From Salegentibacter holothuriorum (GTDB lineage Bacteria; Bacteroidota; Bacteroidia; Flavobacteriales; Flavobacteriaceae), in NCBI RefSeq assembly GCF_900168045.1, contig NZ_FUYY01000002.1, positions 558,001-622,000 of the forward strand: 64,000 bases of DNA. The letters run 5' to 3'. Below are positions 26,862-36,788 of this stretch, piece after piece. Below the pieces are notes generated by a model. That model saw only the letters and a program-made list of their open reading frames with translations. It made no database searches and was not told where the DNA came from. Each line of letters starts with the position of its first letter. Position 1 is the stretch's first letter. The translations under genes were made by a program, and so were the position numbers.

Positions 26862-28691
26862 ATGTATCTACTAATAGTTATTCTTGCAATTACCATAGTT
26901 CTTTTTGTTTGGGATAAATACCCACCAGATGTTGTTGCCTTAATGTCTATGCTGGCTCTTTTCCTCTTTGGGATTCTAGATCTTTCTGAGACACTTAGCG
27001 GGTTTAGTAATCCTACGGTAATCATGATTGCCGCTTTGTTTATTATTGGCGAAGGACTTTCCAGAACAGGATGGACTGCTCTCGCTGGCAGGAAGTTTGT
27101 AAAGCTCGCAAAAAAGAGCAACAATAGGCTACTTATACTTATTACATTGGGCTCTGGATTGCTTTCAGGTGTAGTGAGTAACACCGGAGCCGTAGCGGCA
27201 CTTATGCCAATGACGGTTTCTGCGGCCTGGACTGCAGGAACCCTGCCTTCTAAATTACTTATCCCAATGGCTTATGGTTCTAATACAGGTGGGCTTCTCA
27301 CATTAACGGGTACTCCCCCAAATATCATTGTGAGCGATACGCTTATCCAAAATGGTATGGATGGCTTTTCCTTTTTTGAGTTCAGCCTTATAGGTATACC
27401 ACTACTTATAGTTACGCTATTGTATTTTAGATATTTAGGTCAAAAGCTTCTTCCTTCAAGAGAGAGTAAAGACCGACCTATAAATATTGATTCTGAAATG
27501 CATAAGTGGATTGAAGATTATAGTATAGGAGATAATTTATACCGTTTAAGAATAAGGTCTATGTCTCCGCTTCTAAATACCAAAATTTCAGATTGGGATC
27601 TTGAAGAAAAATACGGTGTATCTATTGTGAGACTTATACGTAGGCATCCTAAACCTTTTAAAAGGAAATCGAAATTTGTGGAGTTACCGTCGCAGGGTAC
27701 TAAATTACTTTACCATGATATTATTGTAGTAAAAGGTAGTACAAAAGACGTAGATAAGCTAATTCTTAATTTTCATCTTAATATTATTCCCAATGCTAAA
27801 GAGCTCAAGGAAGAATTGATAAATCTGGAAGTTGGTATGGCCCAAATGGTGATTACCCCCAACTCGAGGCTTGTAGGACAAACCGTTGCGCTAGGTTCTT
27901 ACCTTGAGCAAGCAGGAATCCAATTATTGGGAGTTTCCCGCGCAAATAAGCCTTTTAGGGAAAATAAAATAAAAATACAGGCAGGTGATAGCTTTGTTGT
28001 AAGAGGTTCCTGGAAGAATATAGATAATTTGAAAACTATTCACGAAAATCTTGTGGTTGTTGGTAGTCCCGAAGCTATGAGTAAAGACGTGGATACGCTA
28101 AATTACAGATCCTTTATTGCAATGGGGGCGCTGTTGATGCTTATACTATTATTGGTCTTTAATGTTATGCCGGGATCTGTAGCAGCTTTAATATGTGCAG
28201 GAATAGTGATGCTTACCGGTTGTGTGCCTATAGCAAAGGCCTACAGAGGTATTAGCTGGACCAGTGTAGTGATGATTGCCGCCATGATCCCAATGGGTCT
28301 GGCTTTGCAAAAAACCGGCCTGGCACAAATTGCAGCCAATGGCCTGGTGAACTCCCTGGGTGCTATTCATCCTACTGCTCTTCTTGCCGGCATATTTCTG
28401 GTGACCTCCCTTTTTAGTCAGGCTATCAGTAATTCGGCAACGGCTATACTTATGGCTCCAATAACTTTATATGCTGCCAATAAACTTGGGTTATCAGTAG
28501 AACCTTTTTTGATGGTGGTGGCAGTAAGTGCATCTACCGCCTGTTTAACGCCAGTTGCAACCCCAACCAATGCAATGGTGATGACAGCAGGGAATTACAA
28601 ATTTGCTGATTATTTTAAAGTTGGAGCTCCTCTACTTTTATTGCTTTTCATTATTACCATTATCCTAGTGCCATTAATATGGCCATATTAA
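26862..28691 (+). CDS. SLC13/DASS-type permease with two TrkA-C (RCK_C) domains
   Basis: A 609-residue inner-membrane transporter. The first half has SNTGAVAALMPM and TLTGTPPNIIVSD, the second half SNSATAILMAPI and TPVATPTNAMVMT: the paired SNT/TPxN hairpin motifs of divalent-anion:Na+ symporters (DASS) and relatives. Between the halves, about residues 210-405, are two RCK_C-type regulatory domains, as in bacterial SLC13 family members. Substrates of the family include succinate, malate, fumarate and sulfate; the flanking sdh, ppc and pckA genes favour C4-dicarboxylates. It lies 11 bp after usp, and pckA follows at once. Confidence 0.87.
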   Translation: MYLLIVILAITIVLFVWDKYPPDVVALMSMLALFLFGILDLSETLSGFSNPTVIMIAALFIIGEGLSRTGWTALAGRKFVKLAKKSNNRLLILITLGSGLLSGVVSNTGAVAALMPMTVSAAWTAGTLPSKLLIPMAYGSNTGGLLTLTGTPPNIIVSDTLIQNGMDGFSFFEFSLIGIPLLIVTLLYFRYLGQKLLPSRESKDRPINIDSEMHKWIEDYSIGDNLYRLRIRSMSPLLNTKISDWDLEEKYGVSIVRLIRRHPKPFKRKSKFVELPSQGTKLLYHDIIVVKGSTKDVDKLILNFHLNIIPNAKELKEELINLEVGMAQMVITPNSRLVGQTVALGSYLEQAGIQLLGVSRANKPFRENKIKIQAGDSFVVRGSWKNIDNLKTIHENLVVVGSPEAMSKDVDTLNYRSFIAMGALLMLILLLVFNVMPGSVAALICAGIVMLTGCVPIAKAYRGISWTSVVMIAAMIPMGLALQKTGLAQIAANGLVNSLGAIHPTALLAGIFLVTSLFSQAISNSATAILMAPITLYAANKLGLSVEPFLMVVAVSASTACLTPVATPTNAMVMTAGNYKFADYFKVGAPLLLLLFIITIILVPLIWPY

Positions 28692-28710
28692 CATGATTAA
28701 ATTTGAAATT

Positions 28711-30345
28711 ATGGAAACACAAGTGAAAAATTTCGATGCCAACCTTTTAAACAAGTACGGATTAAAAGACACTGTAGCCCACCGCAACCTTTCGGGAGAA
28801 GAGTTACAGAAGATCACCGTACAAAACAATTGGGGTGAAGAAACAGAGAACGGTACATTAGTAGTTCGAACTGGGAAATTTACAGGACGATCACCACAAG
28901 ATCGCTTCCTGGTAAAGGATGATTATACAAGAGAAAAAGTTTGGTGGGGTAAAATTAATAAACCCCTTTCTCCAGATAATTTTGATGAGCTTTATAATAG
29001 AGTTACGGGCTATCTAGGCGGGAAAGAAGTCTACGTTCACGATGGATACGTTGGAGCATATCCTGAATACCGCTTTAATGTTAGAACAATTGCCGAGTAT
29101 CCATGGTCTGCTTTCTTTGTAAAAAACATGTTTCTTCGTTTAGATGATAAGGAACTAGAAAATTTCACTGAGGACTGGCTGGTAGTTTGTGCTCCTGGTT
29201 ATGTAGAGCAAGATCCTGAGAAGTATGGATTAAGACAGGGGAATTTCAGCATACTTAACTTTAGTAGAAAAATTGCTTTAGTGGCAGGTTCGGCTTATAC
29301 CGGTGAAATGAAAAAAGGTATATTCTCTGCGCTTAACCTTATTTTGCCGATAGAAAAAAATGTGTTGCCTATGCACTGTTCGGCCAACGTTGGAAAAGAT
29401 GATGATACTGCCATTTTCTTTGGGCTTTCCGGTACGGGTAAAACAACCTTATCTGCAGATCCTGAACGCAAGCTTATTGGCGACGATGAACACGGCTGGA
29501 CTAATGAGGACATCATTTTTAATTTTGAAGGCGGTTGTTATGCTAAGATTATAGATCTTACCGAAGAAAAGGAACCGGATATTTACAGAGCTATTAAACC
29601 TGGTGCTATGTTAGAAAACGTGGTGTTTAAGAAGGATAGCAAAGAGGTAGATTTCGAAGATAGCAGCATTACCCAGAACACTCGGGTAAGTTATCCTATA
29701 GATCATATTGAAAATATAAAGGAACCTTCTTTTGCAGAGAATCCTACTAATATTTTCTTCCTAACCTGTGATGCTTTTGGTGTACTCCCTCCGGTTTCTA
29801 AACTTACTCCCGGGCAGGCAGCTTATCATTTTATCTCAGGATATACTGCTAAAGTAGCCGGAACAGAAGCAGGAATTCACGAACCTGTTCCTTCTTTCTC
29901 TGCTTGTTTTGGAGAACCATTTATGCCATTGCACCCAACGGTGTATGGAGAAATGCTAAGTAAAAAGATGACAGAATCAAATGTGAATGTTTGGCTTATA
30001 AATACAGGCTGGAGCGGTGGTTCTTATGGAGTTGGTTCCAGGATTAAGCTAAAATATACACGCACAATGATCTCAGCAATTCTTGAGGGACAATTGGAAA
30101 ACATGAAATTTAAAGTTCATCCAATTTTTGGTCTTCATACACCTGAGTATTGTCCAGGAGTCCCAACAGAGAAACTGGATCCTATAAACACCTGGGAAAA
30201 CAAGGGAGCTTATATTCAAAAGGCGATTCAGCTAGCTCACTCATTTCATTTAAATTTTGAAAAATTTTCCAAGGAGGCTTCTAGTCAGATTTTATCAGGG
30301 GGGCCACTTATTGATGAACACCATCATTTGGAAGAACATTTTTAA
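28711..30345 (+). CDS. pckA: Phosphoenolpyruvate carboxykinase (ATP)
   Basis: Interconverts oxaloacetate plus ATP with PEP, CO2 and ADP in the cytoplasm. About 544 residues. The kinase P-loop GLSGTGKTT is at about 238-246, followed by the metal-binding GDDEHGW. FTGRSPQDRF near the N-terminus and NTGWSGGSYGVGSRI late in the protein are standard for the ATP-type enzyme. An ATG at 28693 would add six residues; METQVKNFD at 28711 is preferred. It is the third gene of the usp-permease-pckA run. With ppc nearby, the cell has both directions of the PEP/oxaloacetate exchange; in succinate-forming Bacteroidota this enzyme can also carboxylate PEP. Confidence 0.94.
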   Translation: METQVKNFDANLLNKYGLKDTVAHRNLSGEELQKITVQNNWGEETENGTLVVRTGKFTGRSPQDRFLVKDDYTREKVWWGKINKPLSPDNFDELYNRVTGYLGGKEVYVHDGYVGAYPEYRFNVRTIAEYPWSAFFVKNMFLRLDDKELENFTEDWLVVCAPGYVEQDPEKYGLRQGNFSILNFSRKIALVAGSAYTGEMKKGIFSALNLILPIEKNVLPMHCSANVGKDDDTAIFFGLSGTGKTTLSADPERKLIGDDEHGWTNEDIIFNFEGGCYAKIIDLTEEKEPDIYRAIKPGAMLENVVFKKDSKEVDFEDSSITQNTRVSYPIDHIENIKEPSFAENPTNIFFLTCDAFGVLPPVSKLTPGQAAYHFISGYTAKVAGTEAGIHEPVPSFSACFGEPFMPLHPTVYGEMLSKKMTESNVNVWLINTGWSGGSYGVGSRIKLKYTRTMISAILEGQLENMKFKVHPIFGLHTPEYCPGVPTEKLDPINTWENKGAYIQKAIQLAHSFHLNFEKFSKEASSQILSGGPLIDEHHHLEEHF

Positions 30346-30377
30346 ATGAAAAAGAAGGATAATTGAATGGTGATTTT

Positions 30378-30421
30378 AAAAGCTTTGGATGCCTGTTAGT
30401 TGGTATCCGAAGCTTTTTTTA
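30378..30421 (+). terminator. Rho-independent terminator after pckA
   Basis: AAAAGCTTTGGAT pairs with ATCCGAAGCTTTT (with a G-T pair) around a 14-base loop and runs into T residues. Confidence 0.75.
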
Positions 30422-30466
30422 TTGAGATGGGATAAGCATGGTTTTAAGCAGCTACACTAATATTAT

Positions 30467-30508
30467 ATATGACGGTTTAAAAAAGCTATATTAGCTTTAC
30501 CGTCATAT
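30467..30508. repeat. Long 42-nt hairpin
   Basis: ATATGACGGT (30467-30476) is the exact inverse of ACCGTCATAT (30499-30508), and inside it AAAGCTA (30482-30488) is the exact inverse of TAGCTTT (30492-30498), with TAT as loop and a five-base bulge on one side. No T-run follows, so it is not a normal terminator. Confidence 0.6.
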
Positions 30509-30743
30509 TCGAATTTAAAAGAAAAGTTCCCAAAAAATCATAAGGCTACCGGATGAAAATATATTCCACCAACTAGAGGAGGATAATTCTTTTAAATCTT
30601 AAAGGATTCTAAAAAGTCTGCTTCAATAATTGCGATTAGGAATTCCGAAATTCAAACTCTTTTACTACTTTATAAAAAGTCAAAAAAAAAATCTTCTTAG
30701 TAAAAGCCCATTTTATTTAGTAATTTCCGTTTTTCACTAAACT

Positions 30744-33512
30744 ATGCGCTTACTAGCCTTTTTTATCTTTTTTAGTTATAACCTGTTTGCGCAGGAATTA
30801 CCGCCAATTACCAATTTTGATCCCGGTATCTATAATGCTGGCAATCAAAACTGGATGATCTCTCAGGGATCTAATAATCATATTTTTATTGCAAATAACC
30901 TTGGATTACTCAGTTTCAATGGTCAGCAGTGGAACCTTCACAGAGTCCCTAATGCTAGCGCAGTTCGCTCGGTATTAGCTCATGACGATAGGATTTACAC
31001 AGGTTCTTATATGGATTTTGGCTTTTGGAAGCACAACAAAAAAGGAGAACTAACTTATACCAGTCTTACTAATCTTTCTAAAGAAGCACTGCTAGACGGC
31101 GAACAATTTTGGCATATTGCCGCCCTGGAAGAGTATATTGTTTTTCAAAGCTTACGTAGATTGTATAGTTATAATAAAAAAACCGGGCAAATAAGTACTA
31201 TTGCTGCGAGTGATATTATTTCAAATTTATTTAGCTTAAACAATAAGTTATACTACCAGGTGGCTGATGATGGTCTATATGTTATAGATAACGGCCTAAT
31301 AGAACGCGTTATTACTAATTCGAAAATTAAGGATAAACCAATTGTTGGCCTTTTCCCATTTGAGGAAAATAAAATATTGGCTGTGACCCGTGACGACGGA
31401 CTTTTTACGATAGAAGGAAATAATTGGAAACCCTATAAATTTGAGAATTACCCTATAGACGAAAGTATTTTTACCGCACAATTCCTTGAAGATAAAACAT
31501 TGATTCTGGGAAGTATTGGAAATGGATTACACGTTTATAACCTTGAAACTTCTTTAAATTATCAGCTACTACAACCTGTAATTAATAATAATACGGTTTT
31601 ATCAATAATGGTAGATAAAGCCGGTAATATTTGGGGTGGCCTGGACAATGGCCTGGTACTTATTAATCGCAAAAGTCCGTTTAGATTGTTTACAGATATT
31701 TATGGAAAAGTAGGCACGGTATATTCCAGTTATAAATTTCAGGACTATTTATATTTAGGTACTAATCAGGGTTTGTACGTTAGTAGTGATACCTCCAAAA
31801 ATTATGAACTTATTTCTGGTACCAGTGGGCAGGTTTGGAGTATTAATGAAATAGGCGGGAAATTATTCGCCGGTCATGATCGGGGGGTTTTCGCTATACA
31901 AGGCATTAAAGCGACTCACATTTTTGATGGTCCAGGAGTTTGGGAAATCAAAGAGTTTAAAGATGGATTGCTTCAGGGACATTACGATGGAATTAGTTTT
32001 TGGGAAGATGATAAGTTTGATGAGGATCCCGAGTATTTAGCTAATTTCGATCTATCTTCACGTAACCTTGTGGTTGAAAACGATTCGGTAATTTGGGTGG
32101 GGCATGATCACAAAGGAATTTTTAGACTGGAGATAGATACTGAGGTAAGGGAAGTACAGGATGAAGAAAATTATATCGTATCCTATCAGGGAGGAATGGG
32201 CTTAAAAGTGTTTGAGTTTAATGATTCTATTTATTACTCTACCGAAGATGAGATTTATAAATATAATCCTTCTAAAAATAAATTTATTCAGGAAAATAAT
32301 TTAAGTACACTCATTAAAGAACCTAGAATCACTGGAATTTCTGAGGTTCTGCCAGATAATACATGGTGGGGTTTTGGAAAGGAAAATCTTATTTATGCCA
32401 CTAGAGACGCCTTTCAGGATAGGTTAAGTATAAAATCAGTGCGCATTCCTATAGAATATAGAACGATATCAAAAGGTTTTGAAAATATCTCTCTAATTAA
32501 TGAACGGGAATACTTGGTAGGTTCTAATTTGGGCTACACTATTTTTTCTACGCCTTTAGGTCTTCCTGATATGGAGAAACTTAGCATTAATAAGGTTTCT
32601 ACGGCTAGTTTAGAAAATAAATTTAATAGTCATGAATTGCAAATTGAGGAATTGGAGTTGCCAAACTCGATAAACAATATCAACTTTGAATTTAGTATGC
32701 CTGTTTACTCAAAACTTACAGAACCGGTATACAGCTATAGAATTAAAGGCTATAGCACTGGTTGGAGTGATTGGCAAGCCGAAGGAAATGCTACTTTTGA
32801 AAATCTGCCTTCTGGCGATTATGTTTTTGAAGTAAGAGGTAAATACAATAATAAACTTAGCGATATAGCTTCTTATGCTTTTAGTATTGCACTGCCCTGG
32901 TATGCCACTACTACGGCGATTATCATTTATGTTTTGTTATTTTTACTCCTCATCTTTATTTTGCATAAAATATATACTGGATATTTCCGAAAGCAACAAA
33001 ACAGGTTAGTGGAGCGTAACCGAAAGCAACTTGAAATAAAACAGTTGGAATCTCAACAGGAGATAATCACGCTTCAAAATCAAAAATTAGAGTCAGATAT
33101 GGAATCTAAGAATCGGGAACTCGCCGCTTCTACGATGAACCTAATTAAGAAGAATGAATTTTTAAATGAGCTCAAGAAAAAGTTAAGTTCAGCAAATAGT
33201 GATGCCGATATACAAACGGTAATTTCAGTAATTAATAAAAATATTGCCGAAAAAGATAATTGGAAATTGTTCAAAGAGGCATTTGATAATGCTGATAAAG
33301 ACTTCCTGCAATCGGTAAAAGAAGCACATCCAAATCTTACTTCTAACGATCTTAAACTTTGTGCTTATTTAAGATTAAATTTATCTTCAAAAGAGATCGC
33401 TCCATTGCTAAATATTTCTGTACGAAGTGTCGAAATAAAACGATATCGATTGCGTAAAAAGATGGAATTAGACCATGATCAGGGTTTAGTGGAGTACATC
33501 CTCAAGTTTTAA
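30744..33512 (+). CDS. SusR-like membrane sensor with propeller, Y_Y_Y and LuxR-type HTH domains
   Basis: A 922-residue one-component regulator. A signal sequence (LFAQ) is followed by about 600 residues of beta-propeller repeats (GNIWGGLDNGLVLIN, VIWVGHDHKGIFRLE), then a Y_Y_Y domain (YSYRIKGYSTGWSDW and LPSGDYVFEVRG), one membrane helix at about 735-755, a coiled coil, and a C-terminal helix-turn-helix with LSSKEIAPLLNISVRSVEI. There is no histidine kinase or receiver domain, as in SusR-type regulators. It probably senses oligosaccharide in the periplasm and switches on the SusCD/GH16/GH3 genes that begin 238 bp downstream. Confidence 0.88.
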   Translation: MRLLAFFIFFSYNLFAQELPPITNFDPGIYNAGNQNWMISQGSNNHIFIANNLGLLSFNGQQWNLHRVPNASAVRSVLAHDDRIYTGSYMDFGFWKHNKKGELTYTSLTNLSKEALLDGEQFWHIAALEEYIVFQSLRRLYSYNKKTGQISTIAASDIISNLFSLNNKLYYQVADDGLYVIDNGLIERVITNSKIKDKPIVGLFPFEENKILAVTRDDGLFTIEGNNWKPYKFENYPIDESIFTAQFLEDKTLILGSIGNGLHVYNLETSLNYQLLQPVINNNTVLSIMVDKAGNIWGGLDNGLVLINRKSPFRLFTDIYGKVGTVYSSYKFQDYLYLGTNQGLYVSSDTSKNYELISGTSGQVWSINEIGGKLFAGHDRGVFAIQGIKATHIFDGPGVWEIKEFKDGLLQGHYDGISFWEDDKFDEDPEYLANFDLSSRNLVVENDSVIWVGHDHKGIFRLEIDTEVREVQDEENYIVSYQGGMGLKVFEFNDSIYYSTEDEIYKYNPSKNKFIQENNLSTLIKEPRITGISEVLPDNTWWGFGKENLIYATRDAFQDRLSIKSVRIPIEYRTISKGFENISLINEREYLVGSNLGYTIFSTPLGLPDMEKLSINKVSTASLENKFNSHELQIEELELPNSINNINFEFSMPVYSKLTEPVYSYRIKGYSTGWSDWQAEGNATFENLPSGDYVFEVRGKYNNKLSDIASYAFSIALPWYATTTAIIIYVLLFLLLIFILHKIYTGYFRKQQNRLVERNRKQLEIKQLESQQEIITLQNQKLESDMESKNRELAASTMNLIKKNEFLNELKKKLSSANSDADIQTVISVINKNIAEKDNWKLFKEAFDNADKDFLQSVKEAHPNLTSNDLKLCAYLRLNLSSKEIAPLLNISVRSVEIKRYRLRKKMELDHDQGLVEYILKF

Positions 33513-33750
33513 GCACTTAACATTTAAGCATTTTACCACAACATCGCCTCAACATTCTTGTTAAAAGCGCTAAAATCAATACTTCAAGGGATTTTTTTTG
33601 AAACTGCGTGATCTTCGGTTTCAGAGCTCTATAATACTAAATTCATAATTTTTGCCCTTTAAAATTGTAATGTTGAAGTATTGTAAAGGTGCTTTTTTCC
33701 TTGCCTTAACAATTAATTAATACATTGAAATCGAATTAAAATCTCAACAA

Positions 33751-36700
33751 ATGAATAGAATACTTGTACTAATTTTGTTTTGTATTGGAAGCTTTTCCTT
33801 ACAAGCACAAAACTTCTCGGTTTCGGGAACAGTAGATGAAGCAGACACGGGTCTTCCGCTCCCGGGGGTGAACATTATTGTTAAAAACACCAGTAACGGA
33901 GTAGTAACCGATTTTGACGGTAACTATACCATCAATAATATTTCTGCAGGAGATGTTATTGTTTATTCTTATGTAGGTTTTCTACCGCAGGAAATAACTG
34001 TAGAGGAAAATCAAACCACAATTAATGTGAGTCTAAAAACAGATTCTGCTGCTTTAGATGAAGTAGTAGTAATTGGATATGGAACGCAACAAAAGAAGGA
34101 TATTACAGGAGCTGTTTCTGTGGTTTCTAATGAAACCATTGAGCAACTTAATCCTATTAAGGTAGAACAAGCTTTGCAGGGTACTGCAGCTGGGGTTAAT
34201 GTTACACCATCTTCGGGTGCACCCGGTGCAGGTATTAATGTAAATATTCGAGGTATTGCCTCTAATAGTGAGAATGGTCCACTTATTCTTATAGATGGTT
34301 ACCAGGGAGATCTAAATACTATAAACCCCAATGATATAGAATCTATTTCTATTCTAAAAGATGCCCAGGCTGCTATATATGGTATTGCGGGTGCTAATGG
34401 GGTAGTTTTAGTAACCACTAAATCTGGTAAAAAGAATACCGCACCTACTATTCAATACGATGCCTACGTAGGGATGCAGGAAACTTCAAGAAAGCTTCCC
34501 CTGCTTAATGCCAGGGAGTATGGGTTGATTTTAAATGAGAGTTACGCCAACAACGGTCAGGCTTTGCCCTTCCCAAATGTTAGCGAACTAGGCAGAGGAA
34601 CCAATTTCCAGGATGAAGTTTTTGATACTTCTCCAATTATGAGTCACAACCTTACCTTAAACGGGGGTTCAGAAAAAGTGACTTATTCTTTTGGGGTATC
34701 ACATCTTGACCAGGAAGGTATTATTGGTGCTGAAAAATCTGATTTTCAGAGAAGCACCGCCAGGTTTAATATTGGAGTAGATATTTCAGATGCATTTAAG
34801 TTTACAGCCAATTCTATTTATACCAGTATAGATAGAAGGTCTATTAACGAGAATGGTTTAGGTTCGGTACTTTTTAATGCCTTAAACATTCCACCAACTT
34901 TTGGACTGGACCAGGAAGATGTTGATGGTAGCTTGGGGAACGAGATCATTAACCCGCTTTCACAAATTGAAAATACGTTTAATGATTATAACCTGAATAA
35001 ATTTAATGGGTCATTTAGCTTAGACTATACACCTATAGAAGAATTGACTTTTACCTCAAGAATAGGGTATAGTCTTGCTAACTCTAAAGGGAAAGATTTC
35101 TCGCCAATTATAGATTACGGTCCCGGTAAGGTTTTTAATAGTGTGCGTAGTACAGTAAACCAAAATAGAATTAACGATAATTCTTATACGTATGACCTTT
35201 TTGGAACTTACGAGAATACTTTTGACGAGACTCATCATTTAACCGGAACTGCCGGGATGACGGTAATTAGAAACTGGGGAGATGGTTTATATGCTACAGG
35301 TTATGATGTTCCTAATAATTCCTGGGATTTTGCCGATATAAGCTTAACTACTGGAACAAATGATGGTTTAAACAACAGTGCCTATAAATATGATGTTAGA
35401 AAACTATCTTTCTTTGGTAGGGTGCAGTACGACTATAAAGGAAAATACCTTGTTTCAGGTATGCTTCGTAGAGATGCCTCTACGAGGTTTGGACCAGAAA
35501 ATCGTGTGGGATACTTTCCTTCAGCAACAGCAGGGTGGATTCTTTCTGAAGAAGATTTCTTAAGTAGCTCTAACGTGATTTCATTCTTAAAATTAAGAGG
35601 TAGTTTCGGTATACTTGGAAATGACGAGGCAGGAGGCGCCGAGTTCTACCGATCTTTATTAAACGGGGAAGCGACCTATGTTTTAGATGGAAGTTTGGTG
35701 AATGGTACCGCTTTGGGTAGAATTGCCAACCCTGCTTCAGGATGGGAGGAAGCCGAGAAAACTAACATTGGTGTAGATCTTAGGCTTTTAAACAATAGAA
35801 TTGATATTTCTGCCGATGTATTTAGAGAAGATCGTAAAGATCTTTTAGTAGCCGGTATTCCTGTTTCCGGAATCTTTGGCGGTGGCGCACCAGGCTCTGG
35901 CGCACCAACCATTAACGCGGGAACTACCCGAAATGAAGGCTTGGAATTTGCTATAAATTATAAAGAGAATTTTGGAGACGATATTCGTGTTGGAATTGGT
36001 TATAACGCCACTTTCCTTAGAAACGAAGTAACCGAAGTGAATGGAACAGAGTTTCTTCCAGGCGGGCAGTTTGGAGTGGGTCAACCACAACCTTCACGTT
36101 TCCAGGAAGGTTTCCCAATTGGTTATTTCTACGGATATGAAACCGATGGAATCTTTCAAAATCAGGCAGAAGTAGACGCACATCCTTCACAGGCAACTCT
36201 AGGCGCACCTGCTTCTCCCGGAGATATTCGATATGTAGACATCAATGGAGACGGGGTTGTAGATGTAGACGACCGTACCAATATTGGAGATCCTATTCCT
36301 ACCGCTACAATGGGGTTAAATCTTAGTTTTAATTATAAGAATTTCGATTTTACAGCTTATACCTATGCATCTTTAGGAAACGATATGGTAAGAAATTACG
36401 AGCGTAACCAGCCAAATGTAAACCGTCACGCATACTATTTAGAAAGATGGACGGGGCCGGGAACCAGTAATGAAGTGCCACGTGTAACTACAGGTGCAAC
36501 TTCTAACGTAGCTTTTTCAGATTTTTATGTGGAAGATGCTTCTTACGCAAGGATTCAGAATGTTCAAATAGGGTATAATTTACCCGGAGCATTTCTTGAA
36601 AAAACAGGAATTCAGCGTTTAAGGATTTACACTTCGGTGCAAAACCTTTACACATTTACCAATTACAAAGGCTTTGATCCTTCGGCTTCAACCGGGGAAG

Positions 36701-36777
36701 CCATTGGAGGTGGAATTGACTATGGTTTTTATCCGGTACCAAGAATTTTCCTAGCAGGAGTAAACCTTAATTTTTAA
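33751..36777 (+). CDS. SusC-like TonB-dependent glycan transporter
   Basis: A 1008-residue outer-membrane TonB-dependent receptor of the SusC/RagA family. A signal peptide ends in LQAQ, and a carboxypeptidase-regulatory-like domain (VSGTVDEADTGLPLPGVNI) follows. The SusC signature ALDEVVVIGYGTQQKKDITG marks the TonB-box and plug start. A long barrel ends in FLAGVNLNF with the terminal Phe needed for assembly. It would import oligosaccharides captured by SusD across the outer membrane, powered by TonB-ExbBD encoded elsewhere. SusD follows after 11 bp. The GH16 and GH3 neighbours suggest beta-1,3-glucan oligosaccharides. Confidence 0.95.
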   Translation: MNRILVLILFCIGSFSLQAQNFSVSGTVDEADTGLPLPGVNIIVKNTSNGVVTDFDGNYTINNISAGDVIVYSYVGFLPQEITVEENQTTINVSLKTDSAALDEVVVIGYGTQQKKDITGAVSVVSNETIEQLNPIKVEQALQGTAAGVNVTPSSGAPGAGINVNIRGIASNSENGPLILIDGYQGDLNTINPNDIESISILKDAQAAIYGIAGANGVVLVTTKSGKKNTAPTIQYDAYVGMQETSRKLPLLNAREYGLILNESYANNGQALPFPNVSELGRGTNFQDEVFDTSPIMSHNLTLNGGSEKVTYSFGVSHLDQEGIIGAEKSDFQRSTARFNIGVDISDAFKFTANSIYTSIDRRSINENGLGSVLFNALNIPPTFGLDQEDVDGSLGNEIINPLSQIENTFNDYNLNKFNGSFSLDYTPIEELTFTSRIGYSLANSKGKDFSPIIDYGPGKVFNSVRSTVNQNRINDNSYTYDLFGTYENTFDETHHLTGTAGMTVIRNWGDGLYATGYDVPNNSWDFADISLTTGTNDGLNNSAYKYDVRKLSFFGRVQYDYKGKYLVSGMLRRDASTRFGPENRVGYFPSATAGWILSEEDFLSSSNVISFLKLRGSFGILGNDEAGGAEFYRSLLNGEATYVLDGSLVNGTALGRIANPASGWEEAEKTNIGVDLRLLNNRIDISADVFREDRKDLLVAGIPVSGIFGGGAPGSGAPTINAGTTRNEGLEFAINYKENFGDDIRVGIGYNATFLRNEVTEVNGTEFLPGGQFGVGQPQPSRFQEGFPIGYFYGYETDGIFQNQAEVDAHPSQATLGAPASPGDIRYVDINGDGVVDVDDRTNIGDPIPTATMGLNLSFNYKNFDFTAYTYASLGNDMVRNYERNQPNVNRHAYYLERWTGPGTSNEVPRVTTGATSNVAFSDFYVEDASYARIQNVQIGYNLPGAFLEKTGIQRLRIYTSVQNLYTFTNYKGFDPSASTGEAIGGGIDYGFYPVPRIFLAGVNLNF

Positions 36778-36788
36778 AAAATAGCACA

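Larger units (their letters stand above)
30346..30743. other. 398-bp gap with terminator and long hairpin
   Basis: No gene. It holds the pckA terminator and a long hairpin (both listed), and ends with an A-rich stretch before the regulator gene. The promoter of the regulator should be here; I see no full TTG/TAnnTTTG match. Confidence 0.6.

Noticed and set aside
30467-30476. ATATGA at the hairpin edge as another CRP/FNR half-site
   Set aside because: The inverse half lies 30 bases away, not six, so it fits the hairpin and not the operator geometry.
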